A stretch of DNA of 12,254 bases from SBAX01 sp964421865 (GTDB taxonomy: Bacteria; Planctomycetota; Phycisphaerae; UBA1845): NCBI GenBank assembly GCA_964421865.1, contig CAYQZH010000121.1, forward strand, positions 1-12,254, in the 5' to 3' direction. Below the pieces are notes generated by a model that did no database searches, was not told where the DNA came from, and saw nothing but the letters and a program-made list of their open reading frames with translations. The position numbers and the translations under genes were made by a program. Every line of letters begins with the position of its first letter. Position 1 is the stretch's first letter. This document shows, piece after piece, positions 1 through 6,300 of this stretch.

Positions 1-161
1 GATTCCCACTCGAAAAAAACCCAAGATTCTTCCCAACTGACGAACTTGGGCTAGGAAACCCGCAACTCCTGAAGAGTGCTTACGGCATCAATGACGCCCG
101 GCAAGTAGTGGGGCGGTTCATCGTTCCAGCCGGAGGCGGTGACACCCACGCCTTCCTTTGA
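1..161 (+). pseudogene. HAF-repeat surface protein, upstream part ending at an in-frame TGA
   Basis: The frame beginning at base 3 is open from the left edge to a TGA at 159-161. It encodes one copy of the HAF extracellular repeat: AYGINDARQVVG, then THAFL, then the stop, then ENGTMTDLGTLGG. The family pattern is HAFLW-ENG, so the TGA sits exactly where TGG (Trp) is expected. Repeat homology continues in the same frame beyond the stop. HAF repeats occur in secreted or surface proteins of unknown role. The true start lies outside the window. I read this as a nonsense-mutated pseudogene; a sequencing error at base 161 (G read as A) would give the same picture. Confidence 0.7.
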
Positions 162-173
162 GAAAACGGGACC

Positions 174-881
174 ATGACCGACCTCGGCACCCTCGGTGGC
201 ACCCATGGCAACGCGTGGGACATAAACGAAGCCGGGCAGGTGGTTGGGAGCTCACTCACCAACCCGGCTGATCGCGCCTTCTTATGGCAAAACGCGGTGA
301 TGAGCGATTTGGGGACCTTGGGTGGAACCCACAGCAATGCATTCGGGGTGAACCACCTCGGGGAGGTGGTCGGTTGGGCGCAGCGCGATCCGGTCAGCAA
401 GTACTACCACGCTTTTCTTTGCAAAAATGGACAAATGACCGACTTGGGCGCGATCCTACTCGCCCACGGGCGGCTGCGAAAGAAGCGGGACTTGGCGACC
501 GATGGCGTCTACTCGCTTTGCCGGCACCCGTTGTGCCTGGGGTCGATGTTGATTACGCCGGGGTTTTGCATCCTGTTTGACGACGGGGCGGACTACCTCA
601 TCGCTGGCGCTTATTTCCTGTCGTTCTATCCGCTGACGATCGCTTGGGAGGAGGTGCGTCTGGGCGAGCGTTACGGCGCCGCGCACCGCGAGTATGGTGC
701 AACGACGCCGTTGTTGCTTCCCCTGGGCTGTTTTCGTCGCGGCGAGTTTCGCTGGGCGGATGCGCTTCATAACGGCGGGAGCGTCCTACTGGCCGCTACG
801 GCCGGTCTGGTGGGCTTCGCCGCAAGTCAACACGCCATCCTGCGACTGGTCATGCGCTTGGTCGTATACCCAGCCCACTGA
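174..881 (+). CDS. Chimeric ORF: HAF repeats joined to the C-terminal half of an ICMT/PEMT-like methyltransferase (probably not functional)
   Basis: The 235-residue ORF has two unrelated parts. Residues 1-92 are HAF repeats (MTDLGTLGGTHGNAWDIN, DRAFLWQNAVMSDLGTLGG, HAFLCKNGQMTDLG) that continue the frame interrupted at 159-161. From about residue 93 (near base 450) it becomes the C-terminal half of an isoprenylcysteine/phospholipid methyltransferase-type membrane protein. Visible motifs are GRLRKKRDLATDGVYSLCRHP, the usual G-x-Y-x-x-x-RHP SAM-binding region, then hydrophobic helices and EEVRLGERYGAAHREYG before the C-terminus. The N-terminal helices of that family are missing. The ATG at 174 is only the first Met after the nonsense codon and has no convincing ribosome site. 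The simplest reading is a deletion or rearrangement that fused two broken genes. A real fusion protein is possible but unlikely, since a secreted repeat domain and a membrane enzyme would have to share one chain. Confidence 0.6.
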   Translation: MTDLGTLGGTHGNAWDINEAGQVVGSSLTNPADRAFLWQNAVMSDLGTLGGTHSNAFGVNHLGEVVGWAQRDPVSKYYHAFLCKNGQMTDLGAILLAHGRLRKKRDLATDGVYSLCRHPLCLGSMLITPGFCILFDDGADYLIAGAYFLSFYPLTIAWEEVRLGERYGAAHREYGATTPLLLPLGCFRRGEFRWADALHNGGSVLLAATAGLVGFAASQHAILRLVMRLVVYPAH

Positions 882-972
882 GGCGGTGATCGCCCTATGC
901 ACTTGAGTTACGTTTCGAAGATGCGCGAGGTGGTTCGCGCTCGGTATCAGAAGTCCACACAAGGAGACACAA

Positions 973-1497
973 ATGCGTAGGCAACGGTTTTTCGCTGTGG
1001 GAGGCGCCACTTTCGCGGTTCTACTCGGCGGGCTCTTCGCGCTTGCCCAGAACAAGGTAGCGAACGAGGAGAAGGAGCGCAAGGTGAAGGAGGCCGAGGT
1101 GCCCAAAGCGGCGCTGGAGGCGCTGAAGAAACTCGCCGACAAGGCGGCGATCACCGAGTTCGCAGAGGAGGTCGAGCACGGGCACAAGTTTTACGAAGGG
1201 TCGTGGATGGGCCCGGCTGGCAAGGTGGACGCGATGGTTACGGAGTCGGGCGATTTGGTGGAAATCGAGGAAACCGTCTCGGTCGACAAGGTCCCCGCCG
1301 CGGTGCGCGCGGAATCGGAAAAGCAGGCCGGCAAAGACGCCAAGCTCACTTTCGAGAAAAAGACGATGGTGATGTACGAAGTCCACTTCCAGAAGGGCGA
1401 CAAAGGGCAGGAGATGGTTTTTACGCCCGACGCCCGCCCGTACCACGAAGAAGGAGCCAAAAAGGGCGAAAAACACAAGGATGACGACGACGATTGA
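973..1497 (+). CDS. Secreted PepSY-like domain protein
   Basis: The 174-residue protein starts at an ATG preceded by AAGGAG eight bases upstream, a good ribosome site. Residues 1-25 form a signal peptide: MRRQR, a hydrophobic core to about residue 24, and a possible cleavage at FALA-QN. The mature part looks like two tandem PepSY-like units, at about residues 41-100 (VPKAALEALKKL to GDLVEIEETV) and 104-158 (VDKVPAAVRAESEKQ to EMVFTPDARPY). PepSY-like domains are small periplasmic modules often linked to inhibition or sensing; no enzyme activity is expected. The C-terminus is a Lys-rich stretch ending in five aspartates (KHKDDDDD), which could bind metal or simply be disordered. It stands alone, convergent with the LolA-like gene downstream. 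The fold assignment comes from pattern recognition, and the role is unknown. Confidence 0.75.
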   Translation: MRRQRFFAVGGATFAVLLGGLFALAQNKVANEEKERKVKEAEVPKAALEALKKLADKAAITEFAEEVEHGHKFYEGSWMGPAGKVDAMVTESGDLVEIEETVSVDKVPAAVRAESEKQAGKDAKLTFEKKTMVMYEVHFQKGDKGQEMVFTPDARPYHEEGAKKGEKHKDDDDD

Positions 1498-1577
1498 CGC
1501 GGATGTCGGCCCACTCGACGGTGGGAGGATCAAAGGCGTCGCTCACTGGTCCGTCTGCGACCTGCTCGGGTTGCCAC

Positions 1578-1592
1578 CCCGGCTTGCCCGGG
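1578..1592. terminator. Possible bidirectional terminator hairpin between convergent genes
   Basis: CCCGG (1578-1582) and CCGGG (1588-1592) form a short GC stem with a five-base loop, immediately outside the stop codon of the minus-strand gene and 80 bp after the PepSY-like stop. There is no U-tract, so function as an intrinsic terminator is weakly supported. Confidence 0.3.
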
Positions 1593-2432
1593 TTACGGTT
1601 CGTCATGCGTCTTGTCGACGAACTCGAACCCTTCGGGGAGTTTGTAGGTGAAGTAGTCTTCGCTGAACTCCGGATTGGCCCTCAGGTCGGACAGCGTCAG
1701 GGTAAGGGTGTCCTTTCCGTCCTTGTCGCGCTCGATGATCTTCAACCGCGCCCCGGTCTGCTTGTCGAAATAGTGGACGGCGCTGCCGTCGCCGGTCGTC
1801 GGCGTTGCTTCGATCACGTAGGCGGCCCGGTCGTCGACGATCTGTTCGCCGGCAAGCTTCAGAAGGCTGGTTTCGGAGAGGCTGCGAAATAACTCCCGAC
1901 CTCCGAACTGGAGAATGCGGTCCGGTTCGTAGACGGACTTGGTAGTGGTTTTCAGGGATTTGGGCTGTTGAAGCTGGTAATAGAGAAACTCGCCGTCGTA
2001 CACAAAGACGAGGCGCTCGCCGGTGTGGATGCGCCGTGCTTCGCCGGTCTCGACCCAAACGTTGTTCACCAGTCGAAACCGGATCAGGAGCTTGTCGCCA
2101 CGCTTGGCGCATTCATACGTTCCCTTGCCCTTGGTCAATCCCGGCTTCCCGGCGCCTTGGGACAACTCCGTCGCCACGGCGGCGGAGAACGACTGCAACT
2201 GGTCCCAACGGGCAACCAAGTCGGCGATGGCGTTCGCCGCCTTCTCATCGATCGCCGGGGTCTTGGGTGCGGCGGCGGGACGCTTCGCACCGGTTGCGGG
2301 CGGGGAAGCGGTTTGAGAGACGGACGGCGGCGGGCCCGCCTTTCGGCAGACGGTGTAGAGGGCCAGGCCCATCAAGACGAGCAAGCCGATGGTAACGGCG
2401 GAAGTTCGATTGCGCATAAAGTCGATCCACAT
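1593..2432 (-). CDS. Membrane-anchored LolA-like / outer-membrane lipoprotein-sorting-like protein
   Basis: The frame is open further upstream, to an ATG at 2504. I choose the ATG at 2432 because GAGG lies seven bases before it, and the upstream extension (rich in C, R, P) looks non-coding; an ATG at 2417 is the other option. The resulting 279-residue protein has an N-terminal transmembrane or uncleaved signal segment (about residues 12-28, AVTIGLLVLMGLALYTV), a Pro/Ala-rich linker (32-61) and a domain from about 65 to the end. That domain has the beta-rich LolA-like pattern: GKGTYECAKRGDKLLIRFR, FVYDGEFLYYQL, VHYFDKQTGARLKIIERD and a final FTYKLPEGFEFVD. In proteobacteria LolA carries lipoproteins across the periplasm; planctomycetes hold many LolA-fold proteins whose cargo is unknown. 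It is transcribed divergently from the aldolase gene. Confidence 0.72.
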   Translation of the reverse strand: MWIDFMRNRTSAVTIGLLVLMGLALYTVCRKAGPPPSVSQTASPPATGAKRPAAAPKTPAIDEKAANAIADLVARWDQLQSFSAAVATELSQGAGKPGLTKGKGTYECAKRGDKLLIRFRLVNNVWVETGEARRIHTGERLVFVYDGEFLYYQLQQPKSLKTTTKSVYEPDRILQFGGRELFRSLSETSLLKLAGEQIVDDRAAYVIEATPTTGDGSAVHYFDKQTGARLKIIERDKDGKDTLTLTLSDLRANPEFSEDYFTYKLPEGFEFVDKTHDEP

Positions 2433-2670
2433 TCCTTCGCCTCGGGGACTGCGGCAGGCCGACCCCCGAGGCATCATCCAAAGACAGTCCGTACATCCTA
2501 CCACAAGAAAGGCGTTGGGTCATGGGGTCGGGGTCGAACCTTCGCGGCCACGTGCTTCCCTTTCATTGCCCGATAGTCCACAATTTGTCGGCCGGTGACC
2601 GCGGGTGCCGATAAAGTCGACGCCGCGGCACCGCGCTTGACCGTCCATGCGACGGAGGGAGTTTGGGCGC

Positions 2671-3324
2671 ATGGGGCAGACCCGACGACAAGACACGGCG
2701 GCGGCCATCGAACGCGAGCAACTCAGCGCGATCATCCGGACGAACGACCAACGTGTGGCCGGTGAGGCCATGCGGGCGGCTGTCGAGGGCGGCTTTCGAG
2801 TGGTGGAGTTCACGCTTACCACGCCGGGGGCGATGGAATTGATCGCGGAGTTCGCGCGACGTACCGATCTGCTCGTCGGGGCCGGGACGGTGCTGACGAT
2901 CGAGCAGGCTCGCCGAGCCGTCGCGGCCGGAGCGAGGTTCCTGGTGTCGCCGATCTGTGATCCGACGATTGTGGCCGAAGCCGCGGGGCTGGATGCCGTG
3001 AGCATCCCCGGTGCGTACACGCCCACGGAAATGGAGACCGCCCACCGCTTGGGGGCGGATTTCGTCAAGGTGTTCCCGGCGCCGGCGGGCGGCGTGGCGT
3101 TCATCGACGCCGTCCGCGGTCCGCTGCCGCATCTGCGGCTCTTCCCGACGGCGGGCGTGACCACGGAGAACTTTGTCGATTTCTTGAGCGCCGGCTGCGC
3201 CGGGGTCGGGTTCGTGAGGCCGCTCTTTGAACCGGCGGACCTCGCTCGCGGAGATTTCGCCGCCATTCGTGATCGCGCCTCGGGGATTATCCGCCGACTC
3301 GCGGTTTGGCGGGCGGAGAGATAG
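2671..3324 (+). CDS. eda: KDPG/KHG aldolase (2-keto-3-deoxy-6-phosphogluconate / 4-hydroxy-2-oxoglutarate aldolase)
   Basis: This class I aldolase cleaves 2-keto-3-deoxy-6-phosphogluconate to pyruvate and glyceraldehyde-3-phosphate (Entner-Doudoroff and uronate catabolism); many members also cleave 4-hydroxy-2-oxoglutarate. The ATG at 2671 is preferred over 2647 because GGAGGGAG lies nine bases upstream of it, giving 217 residues against about 213 for E. coli Eda. Visible motifs are the catalytic Glu46 in VVEFTLTTP, GAGTVLT (70-76), SIPGAYTP (111-118), the Schiff-base Lys133 in DFVKVFPAP, and PTAGV (159-163). The E. coli-type Arg four residues after the Glu is Thr here, as in many KHG/KDPG homologues, so substrate preference cannot be fixed. 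No sugar-acid dehydratase or kinase neighbours are present, so the pathway context is not visible. Confidence 0.88.
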   Translation: MGQTRRQDTAAAIEREQLSAIIRTNDQRVAGEAMRAAVEGGFRVVEFTLTTPGAMELIAEFARRTDLLVGAGTVLTIEQARRAVAAGARFLVSPICDPTIVAEAAGLDAVSIPGAYTPTEMETAHRLGADFVKVFPAPAGGVAFIDAVRGPLPHLRLFPTAGVTTENFVDFLSAGCAGVGFVRPLFEPADLARGDFAAIRDRASGIIRRLAVWRAER

Positions 3325-3533
3325 GTTCTCGGTCCCAAGAGGCCTTGTCGCCGACGGCGGTCGGTCCCCATTCCCGCAAACTCACCGCTGCGTTACGAGC
3401 AAGTCAAGTCGTCGTGTGATCCTTCCGAACCTTGGGTTAGGCACGGTCCCTTGGATCGTCCGATATCGGCGCGTGCCCTTGCGGATCGACGAGGCGCAAG
3501 CGTAATCGCCCGTGGTTTGGGGGCTGCGACCCA

Positions 3534-4961
3534 GTGAGCGAACGAACCAAGCACGTCTGTCTTGTGATCCTTGCCCAATCCGGCTGTCTCGGGGTCGCGC
3601 TTTGGATGCAACATCATTTCGTGGTGTCCTCGACACGAACCGAAGCGACGGAGCAGGCGTGGGTCGAACTTGACGAGAGCGCCCAACGCGTCCTTTCGTA
3701 CCTCAGTGACGCTCCACTCGACCTCTCGGAGGGGGAGACCTTGGAGGTGGTCCGACTCCGACGGCTGGCAGCGTCGGCCGTTTCTCAAGCCACCGGTGTG
3801 TGCATCGTCGACGCAAGCTGGACCGTGTTGTTCAACGAACCTGCCGCCGCCCCGTTGGGCGGACCCGAGCTGACGGTCGGCGCGCACCTGCCCTGGACGG
3901 CCGAGTCGGGCCCGGTCGTTGACGCGGCCCCACGTTCGCGCGGGGCGTTCGAAGGGCCCGGTGGAACTCAGCTCGCCATCGCGTACGCGCTCAAGAACCT
4001 GAGCGGATACCTGGTCGTTCACTGTCCGCGGGCGGCGGTCGAGGCCCGGACGACGGCGATCCTTTCGTCGCGCGCGGCCATCGGCGGGTTGACCTGGCTG
4101 TGGACGAGCGTGCTGCTGAGCATTTCGACGTACATGGTCCTGGCCCGCTTTCACGACGAGTCGGAGCGTGCACGGGCGCGATCGGCGGCGGAGGGCCTGC
4201 AGCAGCGCCAAAAGCTGCTCCGCACCCGCGATGCGGTGATCTTCGGTCTCGCCAAACTCGCGGACTCGCGCGATCCGGAGACGGGCGACCACCTGGAGCG
4301 CATCTCCGTCTACTCCACCACGCTCGCCTCCGTCCTGCGCAATCATCCCCAGTTCAGCGAGCGGGTCACGCCCGCGTTCGTGCGTTTGATCGGAATCAGT
4401 TCCGCGCTGCACGACATCGGCAAGGTCGGCGTCGAGGATCGAATCCTACTCAAGCCTGGACCGCTCACGGCGGATGAACGGAGGCGGATTCAGGAGCACG
4501 CCGTGATGGGCGGTGAGTGTCTCCGCGAAATCGAGCAGCGCTTGGGAAGCTCCAACTTCCTGCAAATGGCCCGGGAGATCGCCTTCGCCCATCATGAACG
4601 CTGGGACGGGGAGGGCTATCCGTGCGGACTCAAGGGTGAGGAGATTCCGCTGGCGGCGCGGATCGTCGCGATCGTGGACGTCTACGACGCCCTGTCGTCC
4701 CGCAGGGTCTACAAGGGCCCGCGGAAGCACGAGGAGTGCGTCGCCATCCTCCGCAAGGCGGCGGGCACGCAGTTCGACCCCGATTTGGTGGCGGTGTGGC
4801 TGGGGATCGAGGGCCAGTTTCGTGACATCGCCCGGCGTTACGCGAACGTCACGCCGCAAGAGCCGCAACGCGAGCCGCCGCCGGCCGAGGCGGCCCAGGA
4901 GGCGGAGTTCAACGCCGAGAAGGAATGCCTCGTGGCATCGGCGTTCGCGGACGCCGAATGA
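3534..4961 (+). CDS. Membrane-anchored HD-GYP domain protein (probable cyclic-di-GMP phosphodiesterase)
   Basis: The 475-residue protein starts at a GTG. Layout: a transmembrane segment (about 8-25), an extracytoplasmic sensor region (about 31-178) with no recognised fold, a second transmembrane helix (about 183-204), a short coiled linker (206-230) and an HD-GYP domain (about 231-430). HD-GYP hallmarks are complete: DPETGDHLERIS (His253), ALHDIGKVGV (HD at 293-294, Lys297), EHAVMGGE (His322), FAHHERWDGEGYPCGLKGEEIP (HH at 353-354, GYP at 361-363) and VDVYDALSSRRVYK. Such domains hydrolyse cyclic-di-GMP to pGpG or GMP. The topology suggests an outside signal controls turnover. A Pro/Glu/Ala-rich tail follows residue 430. 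It is followed 48 bp later by a second HD-GYP-like gene, probably in one operon. There is no strong Shine-Dalgarno site; a G-run lies about ten bases upstream. Confidence 0.88.
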   Translation: MSERTKHVCLVILAQSGCLGVALWMQHHFVVSSTRTEATEQAWVELDESAQRVLSYLSDAPLDLSEGETLEVVRLRRLAASAVSQATGVCIVDASWTVLFNEPAAAPLGGPELTVGAHLPWTAESGPVVDAAPRSRGAFEGPGGTQLAIAYALKNLSGYLVVHCPRAAVEARTTAILSSRAAIGGLTWLWTSVLLSISTYMVLARFHDESERARARSAAEGLQQRQKLLRTRDAVIFGLAKLADSRDPETGDHLERISVYSTTLASVLRNHPQFSERVTPAFVRLIGISSALHDIGKVGVEDRILLKPGPLTADERRRIQEHAVMGGECLREIEQRLGSSNFLQMAREIAFAHHERWDGEGYPCGLKGEEIPLAARIVAIVDVYDALSSRRVYKGPRKHEECVAILRKAAGTQFDPDLVAVWLGIEGQFRDIARRYANVTPQEPQREPPPAEAAQEAEFNAEKECLVASAFADAE

Positions 4962-5009
4962 TCGGATCCCATCGCAGAGCCTTGGATGCCCTCACGAGGA
5001 GTTGACTCT

Positions 5010-5969
5010 ATGAGTGCGAAGTTGACCAAAGACCGCGGCGTATTCGAGGTCATGCTCATTATTGTGACGTTGGGCATGACCTACCTGCTCTACCAAATGG
5101 GCGGACACAAGATGGTCGCCTTGAATCTTTTCTTCCTGCCGATTGTCCTGAGTGGGTACTACCTGGGTCGCACGAGCGCGGGCGTGCTGGCGCTTTTCTG
5201 CACCCTGTCGGTGACGATCGCGACGACCCTGGACTCGACGGGCTTCGCGGCCTACAGCAACCCCGTGACGGTGGGTCTGGCGCTGACCGTGTGGGCGGCG
5301 GTTCTCGGTCTGACCGCGATCCTGGTGGGGACGCTGTGCGACGAGCGGGCGGCCAAGGTTGACGAACTGCACGAAGCCTACGTCGGCGTCGTCGAAGTCC
5401 TCTCGAAGTACCTGCAGAGCGGACATCCCAAGATCAAGGCCAAGTCCGTCCGCGTCGCCGAAATGTGCCAGATGGTCGCGGAAGAGATGCGGCTCTCCCG
5501 CAAACAGATCGACGACATCCGGGTGGGCGCGTTGCTGCACGACCTGGGGAACGTGGAGATCACCACCAAGCTCATCAGCAAGGCGGTGGACACGCTCGAA
5601 GCCGACCCGAGCCGATCGGACAAGCACACCTTCCTGGGCATGGACCTGGTGCACTCCCTCGGTTCGGTGCTGCACGGCGCCGTTCCGCTGCTGATGAGCC
5701 AGGATGATCCGGCCAGGGACGGTTTGGCCATGGAGGATGAGGTGGAGTGCGGGGAGATTCCGTTGGGGGCGCGGATCATCCGCGCGGTGCGAGGCTACGA
5801 CGCCTTGACGGTCGGCGATTCGGGCGAGCCGAAAAGTTCCTTCGCGCGGGCCCTGCACGAACTCCGCAAGGGCACCCCGGGGGAGTTCGACGATGAGGTC
5901 CTCAACGCCCTCGAGCGGATGGTGAAAAAGTCGTCCATGCCTTCGACCTCCGAGCCGGCGTTCGCCTGA
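5010..5969 (+). CDS. Membrane protein with degenerate HD-GYP-like domain
   Basis: The ATG at 5010 is chosen over 4986 because GAGGAG lies eight bases upstream of it. The 319-residue protein has about four transmembrane helices in residues 12-110 and a cytoplasmic HD-GYP-like domain from about 122. The core LLHDLGN (HD at 177-178) and the IPLGARIIRAVRGYDALT segment (250-267) are recognisable. Where family members have HHERWDGxGYP, this protein has SQDDPARDGLA, so the paired histidines and the GYP motif are gone. The usual first metal-ligand His before RV is replaced (KIKAKSVRVAEM), and HDxGK reads HDLGN. Catalysis is therefore doubtful. It may instead bind a nucleotide or partner, or regulate the intact HD-GYP protein encoded just upstream. 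Confidence is high that it is a gene and moderate on the fold. Confidence 0.78.
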   Translation: MSAKLTKDRGVFEVMLIIVTLGMTYLLYQMGGHKMVALNLFFLPIVLSGYYLGRTSAGVLALFCTLSVTIATTLDSTGFAAYSNPVTVGLALTVWAAVLGLTAILVGTLCDERAAKVDELHEAYVGVVEVLSKYLQSGHPKIKAKSVRVAEMCQMVAEEMRLSRKQIDDIRVGALLHDLGNVEITTKLISKAVDTLEADPSRSDKHTFLGMDLVHSLGSVLHGAVPLLMSQDDPARDGLAMEDEVECGEIPLGARIIRAVRGYDALTVGDSGEPKSSFARALHELRKGTPGEFDDEVLNALERMVKKSSMPSTSEPAFA

Positions 5970-5990
5970 CGCACCGGGTTGGAAAGCTTG

Positions 5991-6018
5991 GGTGCCCCAG
6001 CCCTTGGGCTGGGGCACC
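5991..6018. repeat. Perfect 13-bp inverted repeat, 2-nt loop (possible terminator / dispersed palindrome)
   Basis: GGTGCCCCAGCCC (5991-6003), TT, then its exact reverse complement (6006-6018). It starts 21 bp after the stop of the degenerate HD-GYP gene, so it may end that transcript, but no U-run follows. Its form resembles the short dispersed palindromes of planctomycete genomes; that part is from memory. Confidence 0.6.
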
Positions 6019-6032
6019 GACTCGGCAGAGTA

Positions 6033-6048
6033 TCCCGGCGCGCCGGGA
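6033..6048. repeat. Perfect 16-bp palindrome
   Basis: TCCCGGCGCGCCGGGA reads the same on both strands. Three more pairs (GAG at 6028-6030 with CTC at 6049-6051) extend it across a two-base bulge. Confidence 0.55.
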
Positions 6049-6090
6049 CTCCGGGCACTCCTGGGACGATCACGGAACTGAACATCCGTC

Positions 6091-6110
6091 CTCCACCGCA
6101 AGCGGTGGGG
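6091..6110. repeat. Hairpin CCACCGC-AA-GCGGTGG
   Basis: A 7-bp perfect stem (6093-6099 with 6102-6108) around AA is extended to 9 bp by a wobble pair and a C-G pair. It is the third palindrome in the same intergenic gap. Confidence 0.55.
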
Positions 6111-6117
6111 GACCCAG

Positions 6118-6136
6118 TTCTCCCGGGAAGGGAGAA
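6118..6136. repeat. Hairpin TTCTCCC-GGGAA-GGGAGAA
   Basis: A 7-bp perfect stem with a five-base loop, eight bases after the preceding hairpin. It is the fourth palindrome of the cluster. Confidence 0.55.
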
Positions 6137-6300
6137 GGAGTTCTGATCGAGGGTTATTATCGGAAACGTGCGGCTGCGATGCGCACGGAAGCTGCCTGCG
6201 ACCCAGCGGTCGAAACGAGAACTCGCGCGCCCGCCGGGCCGATAGTAGGGGAGGTACGGCGCGACACGCGACCGAGGCGGAGCGAACGCACGGGATATCT

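Larger units (their letters stand above)
5970..6300. other. 331-bp intergenic region with four consecutive palindromes
   Basis: No convincing gene lies here. The first half holds four perfect inverted repeats, listed separately. The second half (6137-6300) has no clear structure. An AGGGGAGGT at 6247-6255 resembles a ribosome site but no start codon follows at a useful distance, and the gene at 6301 has no strong Shine-Dalgarno of its own. Confidence 0.6.

Noticed and set aside
2518..2560. tRNA-like T-arm (GGGGTCGAACC, antisense GGTTCGACCCC)
   Set aside because: The five bases either side of the loop do not pair, and no acceptor stem, D-arm or anticodon arm could be fitted on either strand.
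3478..3500. CTTGCG / CGCAAG inverted repeat upstream of the HD-GYP gene, considered as a cyclic-di-GMP riboswitch
   Set aside because: It is only a 6-bp stem with an 11-base loop; the conserved core of known cyclic-di-GMP riboswitches was not found.
3393..4412. Minus-strand open frame (339 codons) opposite the HD-GYP gene
   Set aside because: It is the antisense of a gene with full HD-GYP motifs, and its product is Arg-rich and featureless.
6247..6255. Strong Shine-Dalgarno-like AGGGGAGGT upstream of the CpaE-like gene
   Set aside because: No ATG, GTG or TTG follows at 5-12 bases, and the ATG at 6301 is too far away for it to serve.
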